A stretch of 64,000 nt of DNA from Candidatus Poribacteria bacterium (GTDB lineage Bacteria > Poribacteria > WGA-4E > WGA-3G): positions 62,001-126,000 of the forward strand of contig JAJEIE010000018.1 of assembly GCA_022827625.1 (NCBI GenBank), given 5' to 3'. Shown in pieces: positions 63,607 through 64,000 of the stretch; position 1 is the stretch's first letter; each line of letters opens with the position of its first letter. Position numbers and translations under genes: made by a program. The notes beneath the pieces were generated by a model, which saw nothing but the letters and a program-made list of their open reading frames with translations, did no database searches and was not told the DNA's origin.

Positions 63607-64000
63607 ATGCCAAAATATCGGAGTGCAATCATCGGCTGTGGCGGTAGAGCCTACGGTCATGCGAATGCCTATCAACAAATTCCGCAAGCCGAGTTAGTCG
63701 CCTGTGCCAATCGTTCAGATACAGCCCGACGCGAAAAATTCGTTGAAACCTTTGGTATCACAGGTTATGCGGATGCTGCGCAGATGCTCCGTACAGAACA
63801 GCCCGACCTCGTCCATCTCGTCGCTATGCCGGACCAATGGCGTGAACTCATACCGATGGTCTCTGAACTGGGTGTCCCGGCGTGCATCGTTGAAAAACCG
63901 ATCGCTTGTGGTGTTTCAGACTGGCGTTTTTTGTGTGAATTAGAGGCGCGCACGCATACAAAGTTCGGGGTCGGAAAACAGTTCCGTTGGCATCCCGGAC
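63607..64000 (+). CDS. Gfo/Idh/MocA-family oxidoreductase, 3' end cut by window
   Basis: The N-terminal ~131 residues of a sugar oxidoreductase are visible: the Rossmann fold (SAIIGCGGRAYGHANAYQQI, LVACANRS), LVHLVAMPDQWRELI, and the EKPIA motif (ACIVEKPIACG) that precedes the substrate lobe. The frame runs off the right edge. Family acts on diverse sugars and cyclitols with NAD(P). Poribacteria-like genomes carry many such genes. Ribosome site before the ATG is weak. Confidence 0.88.
   Translation, partial: MPKYRSAIIGCGGRAYGHANAYQQIPQAELVACANRSDTARREKFVETFGITGYADAAQMLRTEQPDLVHLVAMPDQWRELIPMVSELGVPACIVEKPIACGVSDWRFLCELEARTHTKFGVGKQFRWHPG

Overview
This window most likely comes from an uncultured bacterium of the Poribacteria or a related lineage. 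That placement is an inference. It rests on LamG-domain secreted proteins, a Gfo/Idh/MocA oxidoreductase, a GH2 glycosidase, C-terminal FlgD-Ig-like tails, and type-IX-secretion-like giant proteins, all alongside a chromosomal replication origin. Base composition looks moderate by eye and was not counted. Most genes lie on the minus strand, and no rRNA, tRNA or CRISPR array was seen.

Layout. (1) 1-5.4 kb: a cut TonB-like secreted protein, a prepilin peptidase, a GspG-like pseudopilin, and an NtrX/NtrY-type two-component pair. (2) 5.5-7.3 kb: a phosphomannose-isomerase-type cupin translationally overlapping glucose-6-phosphate isomerase. (3) 7.6-11.3 kb, plus strand: a muropeptide salvage set made of a class-C-beta-lactamase-fold serine hydrolase, NamZ and AnmK. 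(4) 11.5-20.4 kb: a compact minus-strand operon reading NurA-like nuclease, HerA-like ATPase, tRNA-guanine-transglycosylase/DpdA-like protein, UvrD-family helicase, and Fe-S PD-(D/E)XK nuclease. This looks like an undescribed DNA-modification/DNA-processing or defence system and is the main candidate for novelty. It is bordered by a gene remnant and a gene-poor kilobase. (5) 20.6-30 kb: an outer-membrane barrel, a PorV-like protein and a 2,090-residue PorU/gingipain-like C25 protease. (6) 30-37.8 kb: a quinone oxidoreductase, a HepT-like orphan, a lipoprotein, a BNR-repeat protein, a secreted zinc protease and a TPR protein. (7) 37.8-49 kb: the replication origin region. Reading along the minus strand it runs dnaA, oriC with an 11-bp-spaced DnaA-box array, recF, dciA, gyrB, gyrA. 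dnaN is missing from its usual place. rpmH and ispH lie on the plus strand beyond dnaA. (8) 49-54.3 kb: hisC, a 2-hydroxyacid dehydrogenase and a GH2 enzyme. (9) 54.5-61.2 kb: a 2,257-residue SprA-like protein. (10) 61.7-64 kb: two LamG proteins and a cut Gfo/Idh/MocA oxidoreductase.

A second theme runs through the whole window: short tandem HEPTANUCLEOTIDE repeats (variants of GGTTGTT, AGTTGTC, CTGATAA, CTTATAA, GCTGACC). They flank two kinds of core, one of them an ~80-bp imperfect palindrome. They sit in at least ten intergenic gaps, often touching start or stop codons. Stop-free variants also occur inside several large secreted-protein genes, where they encode in-frame Gln/Ser/Thr-rich peptides. 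PorU-, PorV- and SprA-like genes in one window suggest a type-IX-like secretion apparatus in this organism.
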